This document shows positions 1 to 9,387 of a stretch of DNA of 16,481 bases, in pieces. The stretch lies in contig WOGZ01000537.1 of assembly GCA_009733775.1 (NCBI GenBank), positions 1 through 16,481 on the forward strand, read 5' to 3'. Made by a program: the position numbers and the translations under genes. The stretch's first letter is position 1. Each line of letters opens with the position of its first letter. The stretch is from Alectoria sarmentosa (taxonomy: Eukaryota > Ascomycota > Lecanoromycetes > Lecanorales > Parmeliaceae). The notes under the pieces are model-generated. The model had not been told where the DNA came from and searched no databases. It saw nothing but the letters and a program-made list of their open reading frames with translations.

Positions 1-458
1 TTTTAAAAAATGTGATAAATGTAATAAAGTTTTCGTTATTTAAATATATTCGAAACTTATTAAAAGTAGCGATAATGTCAAATTATATAAAATATTTATA
101 ATTTTATATTTTTATTAAGATTTTATTTATTAATGAAATAAAGTATCGATTTTTTTTGATAATAGTATTCAATTTTCGATAATTTATATAAAATCGTAAA
201 CTTTCATTTAATTTTTTAACAAATAAAATAAGTGAAACGAATAAAGCATAATTAAATACGATAAATTCTTTTTTTTAAATGTTCGTTCAAATATTTCTTG
301 ATTTGTTCGAATTTATAATTTAATAATGAATAAATTCGATTTTTAAATAATGTATTTTGATTTACTTTTTCAACGAATTTCAATTTGTAATCATAAAAAC
401 GATGTAAAAATAATATATTCGCTTATAATTTATTAAAAACATTTACGTAATCATAATA
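1..458 (-). pseudogene. Ty3/gypsy reverse transcriptase, N-terminal fragment (RIP relic)
   Basis: The minus strand still reads as the start of a gypsy reverse transcriptase. From 458 downwards it gives YDYVNVFNKL, a stop, then LHRFYDYKLKFVEKVNQN, matching the family's 'YHDYLDVFSK... HR.YDHKIEL' lead-in. Next come NRIYSLLNYKFEQIKKYLNE and HLKKRI (the 'gPiYpLs..EL..lkeyl.e.l.kGfI' segment). After stops and a frame change it gives LFVKKLNESLRFYINYRKLN (YRKLN at 181-167) and KKNRYFISLINKIL. It then gives FDIIATFNKFRI (FDII at 82-71), which holds the first catalytic aspartate of the RT palm. Several in-frame TAA codons sit where coding residues are expected. The YxDD motif would lie outside the window. 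Dead copy; function is inferred from family resemblance only. Confidence 0.85.
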
Positions 459-611
459 ATTTATAAGAAATTTGTTAAATATTTTTTAAGAAATGAGAAT
501 CTCAACATTATTAATTTAAACGTTTTTCAATATATATAATTAACAATATCTTTTATATTTGATTTCGAAATCGCATAAATATGATTTATTAATTAATATG
601 CGATTATCTCG

Positions 612-1044
612 TTATAATTGTGATATAATTTTAAAATATTTATTAATAATATCGTAAAGCTCATTCATTATTAAAGAAAAAAGTTTATTTTTTTTATTTC
701 GAATTAAATAATAATAAATCGATGCGTCAATTTTAATAATATCGATAAAATCGAATTTTTTAATCATTTTTTTTGAATGCTTTAAATGTTGATATCGATT
801 TTTTTCTATTTGAAATGTCTTTAAAATAATTAATATTGAAATAATTTTTATTCGATTCATTTTTAACAATAAATTTAAAAGGTCGTATAATAATAACAAA
901 TAATGTTTTTGATAAAAACGATAAATTTTTAAATGTTAATATCTTATTATCGTTACGTTTACATCGTTTAAATATGAATAACATTTTATCTTTTAACATA
1001 TCGAGTACGATTTCATATTTGTTCATTTATAACTTTTCGAAAAT
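612..1044 (-). pseudogene. Ty3/gypsy pol fragment: protease end to RT linker
   Basis: Two overlapping minus-strand open stretches in different frames (1026-760 and 899-612) together cover the pol region between aspartic protease and reverse transcriptase. The first starts MNKYEIVLDMLKDKMLFIF and continues to a CKRND segment, resembling the family's 'PWM.KHGvvlDM..D.l.FwpG.C.H' region. Just upstream, 1044-1027 reads I-F-E-K-L-stop, where 'LGkPW' is expected, so the tryptophan has become TAA. The second gives IDASIYYYLIRNKKNKLFSL followed by IMNELYDI, resembling the conserved 'IgAaaF..LaR.k..elFavsm.dI' stretch that precedes the RT. A one-base frameshift near 760-800 links the two. This is a broken copy; the two adjacent matches in the right order make the assignment convincing. 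Confidence 0.8.
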
Positions 1045-2615
1045 TAAATTAAATTATTTTAATGAAGCGATAAAAATAGGGCAAGATTTTTTTTTATAAT
1101 TATATATATTTAAAGTAAATAAAAAGCAATGAATAATAAATTGTTTAAATAATCGCTTATCATAATTTCGTAATGATTTTGATTTAAAAAGAGAATAAAA
1201 TTCGATTTATAAACGTTTATATATTTCGAATACGATGATTTCATTAATGATAATATAAGTTTCGATATATTCGCAATTTATAAGAGAATTCGTAAATGTT
1301 ATATATCGATTTTGTGATAATAACGTAATTATTATTTGAAAGAAACGGCGTGTTAAGAGATTATTGAAAATATTCGTTAAACACACGTTTATATTATCTT
1401 TTATCGTAATTTTGAAAGAGATTAATCTTTTTTCGAGTTATTCGAAAAGTTTTATAAGTTATCATTATCGTTATTATTCATTTTTATAACATATATTCGA
1501 ATAATTTTTTTATTTAATTAAGAGTAATCACGTTTGATGTGTTTAACTTAATTATAATTATAATATATAAGTTTTTTAATATCGATTTCGACTTTAATTT
1601 TGATAAATGAAATCGATGTAATAAGTTTTATAAATGTTATTGTGATGCGAATAATTTTCGTTATTATTAAAATAATTGATTTTTTTGTTGAGAATATAAT
1701 TTAAATGTGAATGTCTTAAACTTTTTTTAATATTTAATACGTTAAATGTTATTCAATTTTTATAAATACTTTTTAATAAATGTTAATTCGTTGAAACTTT
1801 CATATGCGTTTCAATTCTTTCATAAATTTTCACGAATTTTCAAACGTAAATGTCGTATTATATTGTTTTTACTTTTATTAATAATTTAATCAAATCGAAT
1901 AAAGTCGACGTAAAACTTTATAAAAAATATAATATTTTATTAAAGTGAGTTATATTAACGTTTCGCATTATTTTATCGATTAAAATTTTCGTGAATGTTA
2001 ATCAAATCATTCATTATTTCTTTATAAAATTAATATAAATTTGAATAATTTTTTAATCGACGTCTCATAATTTGTTTTAAAACTTTTTCTTTTAATTTAA
2101 AAATAATATAAATTAACTTAAACTTAATAATAAAATATCAATCATGATTAATAATAAATTTATAATTCATTTTGAAAAATCAATTATCTTATATAAAAAA
2201 AGATTTATTCATAAAAGTAAAAGAGTTAAATAATTTGAAAAAAAAAAAAATTTGATATAAATCGATTCTTGAATTCATTATAAAAAAGTTCGTTTTTTGA
2301 ATCGTTTTTTAAATTTTCTTTCAATGATTGAAGTTTCATTGCATTAATCTTTCGTTATAATTATGTTATTTACTTTTATTAATCACGAGCGATGTTATTC
2401 GATTGTTCAATTATAAGTTTAAATTAATGTAAAAAAATTATGATATCGTTTTTATCGATAATAGCTTTGTGAAAACGAATTAAATATTTACGAAATTCGT
2501 TTCATTCAAAACGAAATTGATTTAATATATCAAAGAATTTTTTAAATGCAACTTTCATTTAATATAATAATTGTTTATTAATAAAAATGTATTATAAATT
2601 TAACGTATTATGTTA

Positions 2616-3201
2616 TTAAGAAAGATTCTCGAATATAATTAAAATACGACGTAATTTAATTTTGTTTAAGAGACTTTGCATGTGATTTTTTTTTTCATTT
2701 CGATAAAAGTCATTAATGAGAAAGAAAATAAAAGAGAAAAAGAAAAAAAGAGATTTAAATATTTCGGAAAATATAATGTTAAGAAATATTGTGATAAAGA
2801 AAAATTTTAACATTTCTTATTTGATGTGTTTGATGATATTTATATAATAAAGAAATTTGATTTGGCATATAAAAAATAATAAAAAATACTATTTAATCGT
2901 TTATTCATTTATTAAACTCTCGTGAAAACAATGTGTTAATTAAATAACATTTTTTCAGTTTCGTCATTTATGCAAAAGATATTTATTACATCATTATTAA
3001 TTTCGTGCGAGGAAATTTAATAATGCGAAATGAAAAAAAAAACTTTAAAAGGTTATAAAATCGTGATTTTTTATTCGATGATGATGTTGTGAAAGATTTA
3101 AATATCTTTAATAATGATCTTTTAAACGATATAATCGATGTTATCTTAATTTGAATTATATAAAAATGATATATGATTATTTTTTTCGATTCGTTAATCA
3201 A
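2616..3201 (-). pseudogene. probable gag relic of the left gypsy element
   Basis: Two short minus-strand open frames (3201-2986 and 2813-2616) lie 0.2-0.8 kb downstream of the LTR, where gag is expected. The second ends with a charged stretch containing NDFYRNEKKNHMQSLLNKIK, which could be the helical capsid region of a gypsy gag. I do not see a CCHC zinc knuckle or any decisive motif, and frames of 60-70 codons can arise by chance even in DNA this AT-rich. The call therefore rests mainly on position and strand. Confidence 0.3.
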
Positions 3202-3414
3202 ACGAATATTTTAATATCTTTTTTATACTCGTTATTATTGACGAGGCGAATCGTTGTTTTAATACGAATTGTTCGAATTTTAATTGTCGTAAATGATTTA
3301 ATTTAAAGATACGATATTTTAATAATTTTTATGTCTTAATAAAGTCTTTATTAATACGATTCTTTAAATTCGTTAATTGATACGAATGAAATAAATGAGG
3401 TGATTTAATTATAA

Positions 3415-3618
3415 TGTTAAAATTAACATAAAATTATATTATATAAGTGTATTAAATAAAACAACTAAATAAAAAGAAAGTATATACATAAAAAGAAAAC
3501 ATTTATATAAAAATAAATGCCTCTATTAAACCACGCTCAGTTCAATCGAGTAATGTTAAAGAAATGTGATGTTAAAGAAAAGTTAGCTTTAATAAAAATG
3601 TAAAGTACGCTCGTAACA
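3415..3618 (-). repeat. LTR copy A (204 bp), 5' LTR of the left gypsy element
   Basis: Read on the minus strand it begins TGTTACGAGCGTAC and ends TTAACA, giving TG...CA ends with the short inverted repeat TGTTA/TAACA. Internally it has GCGTGGTT and a TATATAAA-type box. It aligns without gaps to 15131-15334: both are exactly 204 bp, and by hand count about 39 positions differ, about 36 of them transitions, as RIP would produce. Similarity to the 15131 copy stops exactly at the TAACA end (3415), fixing that boundary. Internal gag-pol sequence lies on the lower-coordinate side, so this is the 5' LTR. Confidence 0.85.
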
Positions 3619-5569
3619 AAGTTTAATAAATACGAATTAAAATAAATTTTAAAAAAGTAAAAACAAGTTATTAAAGATAAAAAAAGAGATATATATTTTG
3701 AAAATCTTTATATTTTACTCTTTCGCATTTCATTATTTTCATAATATCAATTAATAAAAATAAAACATCGCTCGATCGTTAATTATCTTTTTAAAAACAA
3801 GTTTTTTATTTCATATTTCATTTTTAATCTTATATAAATCATTATTATACAAAATATACTTTATAACAATATTAATTTATATGCGATTACTTAAAATACT
3901 TTGAAGTTTATTGTTATAATTTCATTTTGCCTTTTTAATACGCGACTCGATTAAGTTTAACGCGATTTAACGTTATTTATATAAACGATCTTCGCACATA
4001 TATTTTCTTTTTATAGCTATTATTTCGTTTATATTAAAATATAAACATTTAATATCAAATTTCGTTTTTTAACATTTATTTAAATTTTTATCGATATATC
4101 GAAATTTAAAGTTTTTGTCACTATCACAATTTATATAAGTGTTTTTCATTTTTTCATTATTTATAATTATTAAAAGATTAATAATATTATTTCGATAACT
4201 TTTATTTTTATTAAAAAAATCATTCGAAATTAATATATTCTTTTTAGAAAATTTATTTATTATTTAAATTTTAGCGAAGAGAATTTTATAATTATTGAGA
4301 AAAAAAAATGAAAATAATTTATATAATATAAAGCTTTAATTATTTACGAACGAAATTCTTTATAATTGAAGAATTTTACGTAATTTCAATTTTTATATAA
4401 TAGTTAATAAATATATAAATAAAAAAATAAAGCGAATTTATTATTTCATTATAATGCTTAATAAGTTAATTTCGAAAAAATATAAGATTTTACAATCGAT
4501 AATAAAGATTATTTTTATAATTATTCGTAATTAATTTTATATAAAATTTAAAAGGTAAATTAAAAAATAAAAAATTAAGAAACATATTAATTATAATAAT
4601 CAAATTAATTATTAACACATTTTTTTTTTAACATTTTTCTTTTTATAAACAATTATTTTAATAATTTAAAATTAATTATAATATTAAAAATTAAAGAAAT
4701 TATAATATATAAAATTATAAAATTAAATCGAAAAGATTTTTCAAATTTGCTCTTAAAAATGAAACAATAATTTTTTAAAAATATTTGATACGAAGTTTTT
4801 ATAATAATAATATAAAATAACGTTTTTATAATAATTTAATAAAATAGTAATTTTATTTTAACATTTATTATTGCATATAATGTTCAAAAAATTTATAATT
4901 TTATTTTCAAAAAAAGAAAACGTCTTAGCAAGATTAATATAAACGCTTATATTATTTTATTTATTTTTAAAAAAAATTAACACGATATGTTAAAAAAGAA
5001 GGCGAAGATTTTTAAACTTTTTTTTTATTACAATAAATATATAAAAGAGATTAATCGTTTTAATGCTTTAATAATTATATACATTAATTAATAAACTTAT
5101 AATCGAAATTAAATATCTTTATTTCATTAACATTTAAATGAAAGTCTCGTAAATGTTTTTAAATTATATAAATTAATGAAAATGATTTATAAACATCAAA
5201 AGTTTTTAAAAAATGTGATTGTGAAATTGTTGAAGGAAGGTTCAAAAAACGCTCGCAAACGTTTATCTCTCATCTTTATTATTACATTATTTAAATTATT
5301 ATAAAATAATCATAATTAATAAAATATAAAAAATTATCGTACGTGTGTTATATATCGCATAAATATTCAAAAAAAGAATTTTGATAAAGAAATAAGTAAT
5401 AATAAAAGTAGTTCGTTAAAAAGTAAAAAGAAATATTATATATACAATATTTTTTTATATCGTAAAGAAAATTATGTAAAGCAATTTTATAATAAAAAAA
5501 ATATTATAAAATTTACGAAATAAATATATAATTTTTATAATAAATTATAATGTGATGGTGAACTAGTAA
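3619..5569. other. AT-rich, gene-free stretch (RIP-type isochore)
   Basis: About 2 kb of extremely AT-rich DNA with short runs of A/T and scattered CpG. Stop codons are dense in all frames checked by eye, and no open frame longer than chance was seen. It lies upstream of the left element's 5' LTR and next to the less mutated LTR at 5570. It may be older transposon sequence, but I could not recognise any domain in it. Confidence 0.6.
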
Positions 5570-5738
5570 TGTTGATAATAATAATAAAAAATGAATTTGT
5601 TATATTTCGACGTTTATCGAATAACGAGAATAATAAGTTTAGGAAATCATGTATAAGAAAGAAAGGTTTATATGTAGGTCTCTGAACCACGCTAGGGCCG
5701 GTAGGGCCGGTAAGGCTGAGTAGGGTACGCTCGTAACA
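5570..5738 (-). repeat. LTR copy C (about 169 bp), less RIP-mutated relative of the 204-bp LTRs
   Basis: On the minus strand it starts TGTTACGAGCGTACCC and ends TATCAACA. It shares with copy A the opening TGTTACGAGCGTAC, then GCGTGGTT, then a CATATAAA TATA-like box, but the intervening sequences differ in length and content, so it is a sister subfamily. It retains GC-rich sequence, including a tandem ggtagggccggtagggccgg-type decamer (5691-5711), that copies A and B lack. The five bases on each side do not match, so it is not an obvious solo LTR with target-site duplication. If it is a 5' LTR, its body would be the AT-rich DNA below 5570. The 5570 boundary is approximate: the TCACC-type sequence at 5551-5569 could also belong to it. 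Confidence 0.65.
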
Positions 5739-6691
5739 ACAAGCTTTAAAGTTCTTAATTGAAAACAATCGTTGATTCGAATTTCATGTTAAGCAACGTG
5801 TTACGAAGCGGAATGTTAAGTTATTGATTAGCTTATTGTTCGAGGCGGGCGTTTATTGATTGTGATCGTGTTTGCTGATGGTATTTAATGATATTGAGGA
5901 TCGATTCTTAATGGCGCTGGTACAATGCTGTAGCTGTTTCTTATTTTCTGCAGCGTGAGAGCCTAAACCAGAAATGGTTCATTGGAGCGCTTAGATTAAG
6001 TTTAGGGATGGGCCCCAAGCTGGGCTCAGATCAGATTGGCAGATACATTCCGAAGAATCTCCAAACCGGGCAGGGCGGTATCCGAGATCTTGGCGCGAAA
6101 GTCTTGGTGTCCACTGTCCAGGACGTTTGGTGCCTATGTATCTCCGTACTTTGCACTCCAAAATGTCAATTGTCACGATCAGGCGAGGATCTTTCTTCTG
6201 TACCGAGTTCACTCGACCTGGTAGTACTCAAAATATTTCCATTGAATCCTCTGGGTGCTAAGTAGTCTTGATGCTGCTCTATGACCGATCACTCCGACAG
6301 CTTTTCCCCTATCAAGTCAGAAGCGTCCGTGCTTTTCTGGCGAAGGAGACAAATAGTGTAGGCAAGGATTCTCACTCTGACTTTGGAAAAAAAAATATGA
6401 AAGTGTTTGGTGAATTTCTTCCCTCGACCTTTGCCAAGAATGGTCCCTGGCATTCTCCCAAGCAGAAATGGTGTTATCTCGCCACGTTCTTTTCGGGAAA
6501 AATCTCTGTGCTCTTTGGCCCTCATATCTTTTCGCATAGCTGGCGATGTGCCATTTTCTGAAACGTCTCTCCGCTTGTCCGGCACCAGCTGTGGGTGAAA
6601 ACGTACCTGTGTCGCGGATAAGTTTCCGATATGCGCAAGGAGTGTCAAGACCACTCCTTACATTCCTGAGGAGGGCTCGAGCGTTGTGTGT
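5739..6691. other. transition zone, no recognisable gene
   Basis: Composition climbs from AT-rich (5739-5950) to balanced (after about 6000). Several overlapping open frames of 60-135 codons occur on both strands between 5991 and 6724. None carries a motif I recognise, and the two longest minus-strand ones (6289-6654 and 6317-6724) overlap each other in different frames and run into the promoter region of the downstream gene. I treat all of them as chance frames. The segment 5782-5860 has several TGTTA-type words that might be transposon-end debris, but nothing that can be delimited. Confidence 0.5.
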
Positions 6692-6754
6692 CATATATCG
6701 CTCATCTTCCATCTCTAAAGTCATGCCTTAACTCTTGTTACATCCTCATTGTCA
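6692..6754 (+). promoter_or_regulatory. putative core promoter and 5' leader of the acyltransferase gene
   Basis: A TATA-like catatat lies at 6693-6699, about 60 bases before the start codon. It is followed by a CT-rich stretch (ctcatcttccatctct), common around transcription starts in filamentous fungi. A minimal upstream reading frame (ATG CCT TAA, 6723-6731) lies 32 bases before the main ATG and could affect translation if it is within the transcript. The transcription start is not visible in sequence. Confidence 0.4.
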
Positions 6755-8469
6755 ATGAAGTTCTTCAAGCGCTCATTCACTTCCTTCTTGCACCCATCTG
6801 CTCCTGTTGAGGACTTGGAAACGCTACTCAAGACCAAGGATGGCGAAACCCCATTCTCGACCAAAGATGGTTTCCCAGCGACAGCAAGCAGAGCCATTAA
6901 GAAAGTCGTATTGGCACTCCTTCCAACCCCAATACAACGTTGCCTCGCACCTCATCTAAACAAACCAACACAACTTCATCCAACATCATATCTCGATGGG
7001 CTCCGTGGTATGTACAAGTCGTATCAATATTCTCTTAGTCTAAGTCGCAATCTAGACTACCGAATACGTGTTCGGAGTCAAATGCCGGGGCTACTCCGTT
7101 TATATGTTCTACGACTCAAAGTGTTCGACGAAGAAAAGAGGCTGATACCGAGGTCTTGACAGGTATCGCATCTTTCATTGTCTTCGTTCACCATTTTACC
7201 AATTGGGTGAAACCCTACCTGGCCTACTATGGCGTGGATACGGAAAAACGACCTTCATCCCTCGTGCAGTTACCCTTTGTTCGAGTAATTTATTCCGGCA
7301 GACCTATGGTCCATGTCTTTTTCGTGATATCCGGCTTCGTTCTATCTAGAAAGCCCCTAAGACTGGCCCGCGCACACAAATACGATGATCTCCACAAGGC
7401 GCTGTCATCCTCTGTCTTCCGGCGCGGTATACGTCTCTACTTGCCAGCGGCTTTCTCGACGTTCTTCGTCCTTCTGCTCATCCGTGCCGGCTGGGCTCGG
7501 CATCCGGTCGAGGGCGGATTTTTAGCTCAAATAGGAGACTGGACCAGTGCAATGTTTGACATGACAGAACCATGGCAGTGGGATGTAATCCACAATCTGC
7601 GATACGACATGCATACATGGACGCTTCCAGTGGAGATGTCCATGTCGATGTTATTATTTGTTACAGTTACCGGTCTCTCAAGATGCAAAGCGCCGATTAG
7701 ACTTGGTATGATGATAATGCTGATGCTGTACTGTTTCCAAGGCGGACGTTGGGCGGCAGTCGAATTCTTGGGCGGCGCCTTCATTGCTGAGGTCGACTTG
7801 ATACAAGCTGAAGGTGCTGATAAGGCAGGAATTGTTCAATCGACAAGCCCTGAAGAGCGTTCCGACGATAACCAGTCCAACTTAGCTGGCTCGAGTTCCA
7901 TCTCTCCGGTTGTACGACCCGAATCCGCTACATGGACTGGCGTAGCTTGGGCCGTTCTCTGGTGGGCTCAGTTGATAATCGCACTCTGGATATGCGGATG
8001 GCCGAACCACGACGTAGAGAAAGCCCCCGGACTGGCCTGGCTAGCCAAGAAGGCCCCGGAACCCTACTTCTCACTTGGTGAAGAACACTACATTGACTGG
8101 AGAGCAGCGCCGTGGTACATACTGGCATCTCTCCAAATCGTGTTCGCCTGCCAACAACTGCCCCTTCTGCAAAGATTCTTGAACACCGGTCCAATTCAGT
8201 ATCTGGCATCAATATCGTTTGCGCTTTACCTTATGCATGGGCCACTGTTCGATAGCATCGGTAGGAGGATCATGAGTCCGATTCTGCACTCTGTGACCAG
8301 TATGGACGAGGCTGGAGTTTGGGAATTATTCTTTGTATGGATCGCGGGGCTGTTCGCGTTGGGCATACCTTGTCTGTGGGGAGCGGATATATTCTGGAGG
8401 TTTATAGATCGGCCGTGTGTTGATTTCGCCAGATGGGTGGAGAGGAAATGTATTGAGAAGAAGCGTTGA
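6755..8469 (+). CDS. Acyltransferase 3 family integral membrane protein (two exons, 519 aa)
   Basis: Join of 6755-7007 and 7163-8469. Acyl_transf_3 (PF01757) proteins are multi-pass membrane enzymes that transfer acyl groups to sugars, lipids or small molecules; the substrate here cannot be read from sequence. Seen directly: a soluble N-terminus (1-77); TSYLDGLRG then IASFIVFVHHF (R84 and H95 fit the family's R-X10-H motif); FFVISGFVLS (137-146); RRGIRLYLP (171-179); HTWTLPVEM (W237, E242; family 'WsL.vE'); and FALYLMHGPL (Y440, H443). There are about nine or ten hydrophobic segments. A Ser/Asp/Glu-rich stretch of roughly 50 residues (about 300-345) forms an extramembrane insertion. ATG 6755 is the first in frame after a stop at 6716. 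The frame is intact with normal codon use, unlike the RIP-mutated surroundings. Its expression and substrate are unknown. Confidence 0.92.
7008..7162 (+). other. spliceosomal intron of the acyltransferase gene (155 bp, phase 1)
   Basis: Donor GTATGT at 7008, acceptor TTGACAG ending 7162, and a branch-site-like CTGAT at 7142-7146, 17 bases before the acceptor from its A. Splicing joins the G of codon 85 with GT from exon 2 to give glycine. This restores the unbroken family motif LDGLRG-IASFIVF, which is strong evidence that the junction is right. Without splicing the first frame reads on into unrelated sequence and stops near 7159. Confidence 0.92.
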
Positions 8470-8567
8470 GGAGAGAGCACAGAGCGTACTAGCACCTGAG
8501 TATTGGCACGGCTCAGTCAGGCGTGCTGTCAAAAAAGCTATAGTTTCTGCTATACGAGCCCGAAGAA

Positions 8568-8573
8568 AATAAA
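8568..8573 (+). terminator. candidate polyadenylation signal of the acyltransferase gene
   Basis: AATAAA about 100 bases after the TGA stop, in a plausible position for 3'-end formation in a fungal gene. A single motif only; the cleavage site cannot be seen. Confidence 0.4.
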
Positions 8574-9009
8574 GACCCACGACCACGAGACGAAAATTCC
8601 CCTTTGCCAAAAGTCAGACTCAAGTGATGAAGACGGAAGAATCGGGCCTGATAATGAAAAGTCGTGTCGAATGAGAAAGACCAGGCGCTCAAGAACGTCA
8701 TAAGTTTGTAAAGATGCTCCCGGGGATGCGAGAAAAAAAAGAGATCTTCTATATGTAGAGGGATGCCGTGCCTCGCCATCTTTTGCTATATCGCTACAGC
8801 GGGACTGTGGGTTAGTGAGTTGCATAGGAGGTCATGGCATATGGCGCATCGCATGGAATGTTTCAGGAAAGCGATCATAGCATGAGACACACGTGTCATG
8901 AAGGAGTTCTATATAGGTATACCCATCTTGCACCTGGGCAATGGGCACTTCATTCGATTACATCTCTTTCAGAGCGACAGCATTCTTGTAGAGATCCGGG
9001 AAGGTGATA
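8574..9009. other. intergenic, no recognisable gene
   Basis: Balanced composition. Short open frames occur on both strands, all overlapping and without motifs. A TATA-like tatatagg at about 8911-8918 precedes the open frame at 9010 by some 90 bases. Nothing else stands out. Confidence 0.5.
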
Positions 9010-9387
9010 ATGCTGTCGAATTATGGCCCGAAGAGAAGACAAACATCCTTCGATAATGACATGAAAAGTAAGCCATTAGTAGAAGATGTCCCCGGTCAAA
9101 CCGGGGGAAAGACCCCTGATGATAATATTGACGAGTCAATAGATCCTTTAAGACGGAGGGATTCGGTTATTAACTGTAGTCTTCCAGGGCAATCCTCTCC
9201 CGAGAGGTACATGACCATGCCATCGAGTCCAAACTCAGTCTGTCGAGGGCGGGATGAGCGTATCGAGAATGAGAGGTCAAATCAAGACCAGACTCAAGAA
9301 CGGACCGAGGTAAGGAGTTCCGAACGAGACTTGCCCGACTCCTGCCTTGAGAACGCTAAGGATTTCCCTCGGCTTCATTTCACATAG
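9010..9387 (+). CDS. hypothetical hydrophilic open frame (125 aa), uncertain
   Basis: Starts at ATG 9010 (A at -3) and ends at TAG 9385-9387. The product is rich in Ser, Arg, Asp, Glu and Asn, with no hydrophobic segment, signal peptide or recognised motif; it looks like an unstructured linker. A good donor (gag|gtaagg at 9310) and acceptor (ttcatttcacatag ending 9387) could remove its last 78 bases as an intron, but splicing then meets a stop after four codons. It may be an exon of a lost gene, a small unknown gene, or a chance frame. I do not recognise it. Confidence 0.25.
   Translation: MLSNYGPKRRQTSFDNDMKSKPLVEDVPGQTGGKTPDDNIDESIDPLRRRDSVINCSLPGQSSPERYMTMPSSPNSVCRGRDERIENERSNQDQTQERTEVRSSERDLPDSCLENAKDFPRLHFT

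Larger units (their letters stand above)
1..3618 (-). mobile_element. RIP-degraded Ty3/gypsy LTR retrotransposon, 5' part
   Basis: A minus-strand LTR retrotransposon, cut by the left window edge. Reading leftwards from the LTR at 3618-3415, the order is probable gag (about 3201-2616), the protease-to-RT linker (about 1044-612) and the first part of reverse transcriptase (458-1), which is the standard order for Metaviridae gag-pol. The frame is broken by many TAA codons and at least one frameshift (between the overlapping open stretches 1026-760 and 899-612), so it cannot be active. RNase H, integrase and the 3' LTR should lie to the left of the window. Base composition is extremely AT-rich, consistent with RIP of a repeated element. 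The RT and linker matches make the family call firm; the gag part is weaker. Confidence 0.85.

Noticed and set aside
6289..6724. Two long minus-strand frames (121 and 135 codons)
   Set aside because: They overlap each other in different frames, cover the promoter of the acyltransferase gene, and show no domain or repeat; frames of this length occur by chance at this composition.
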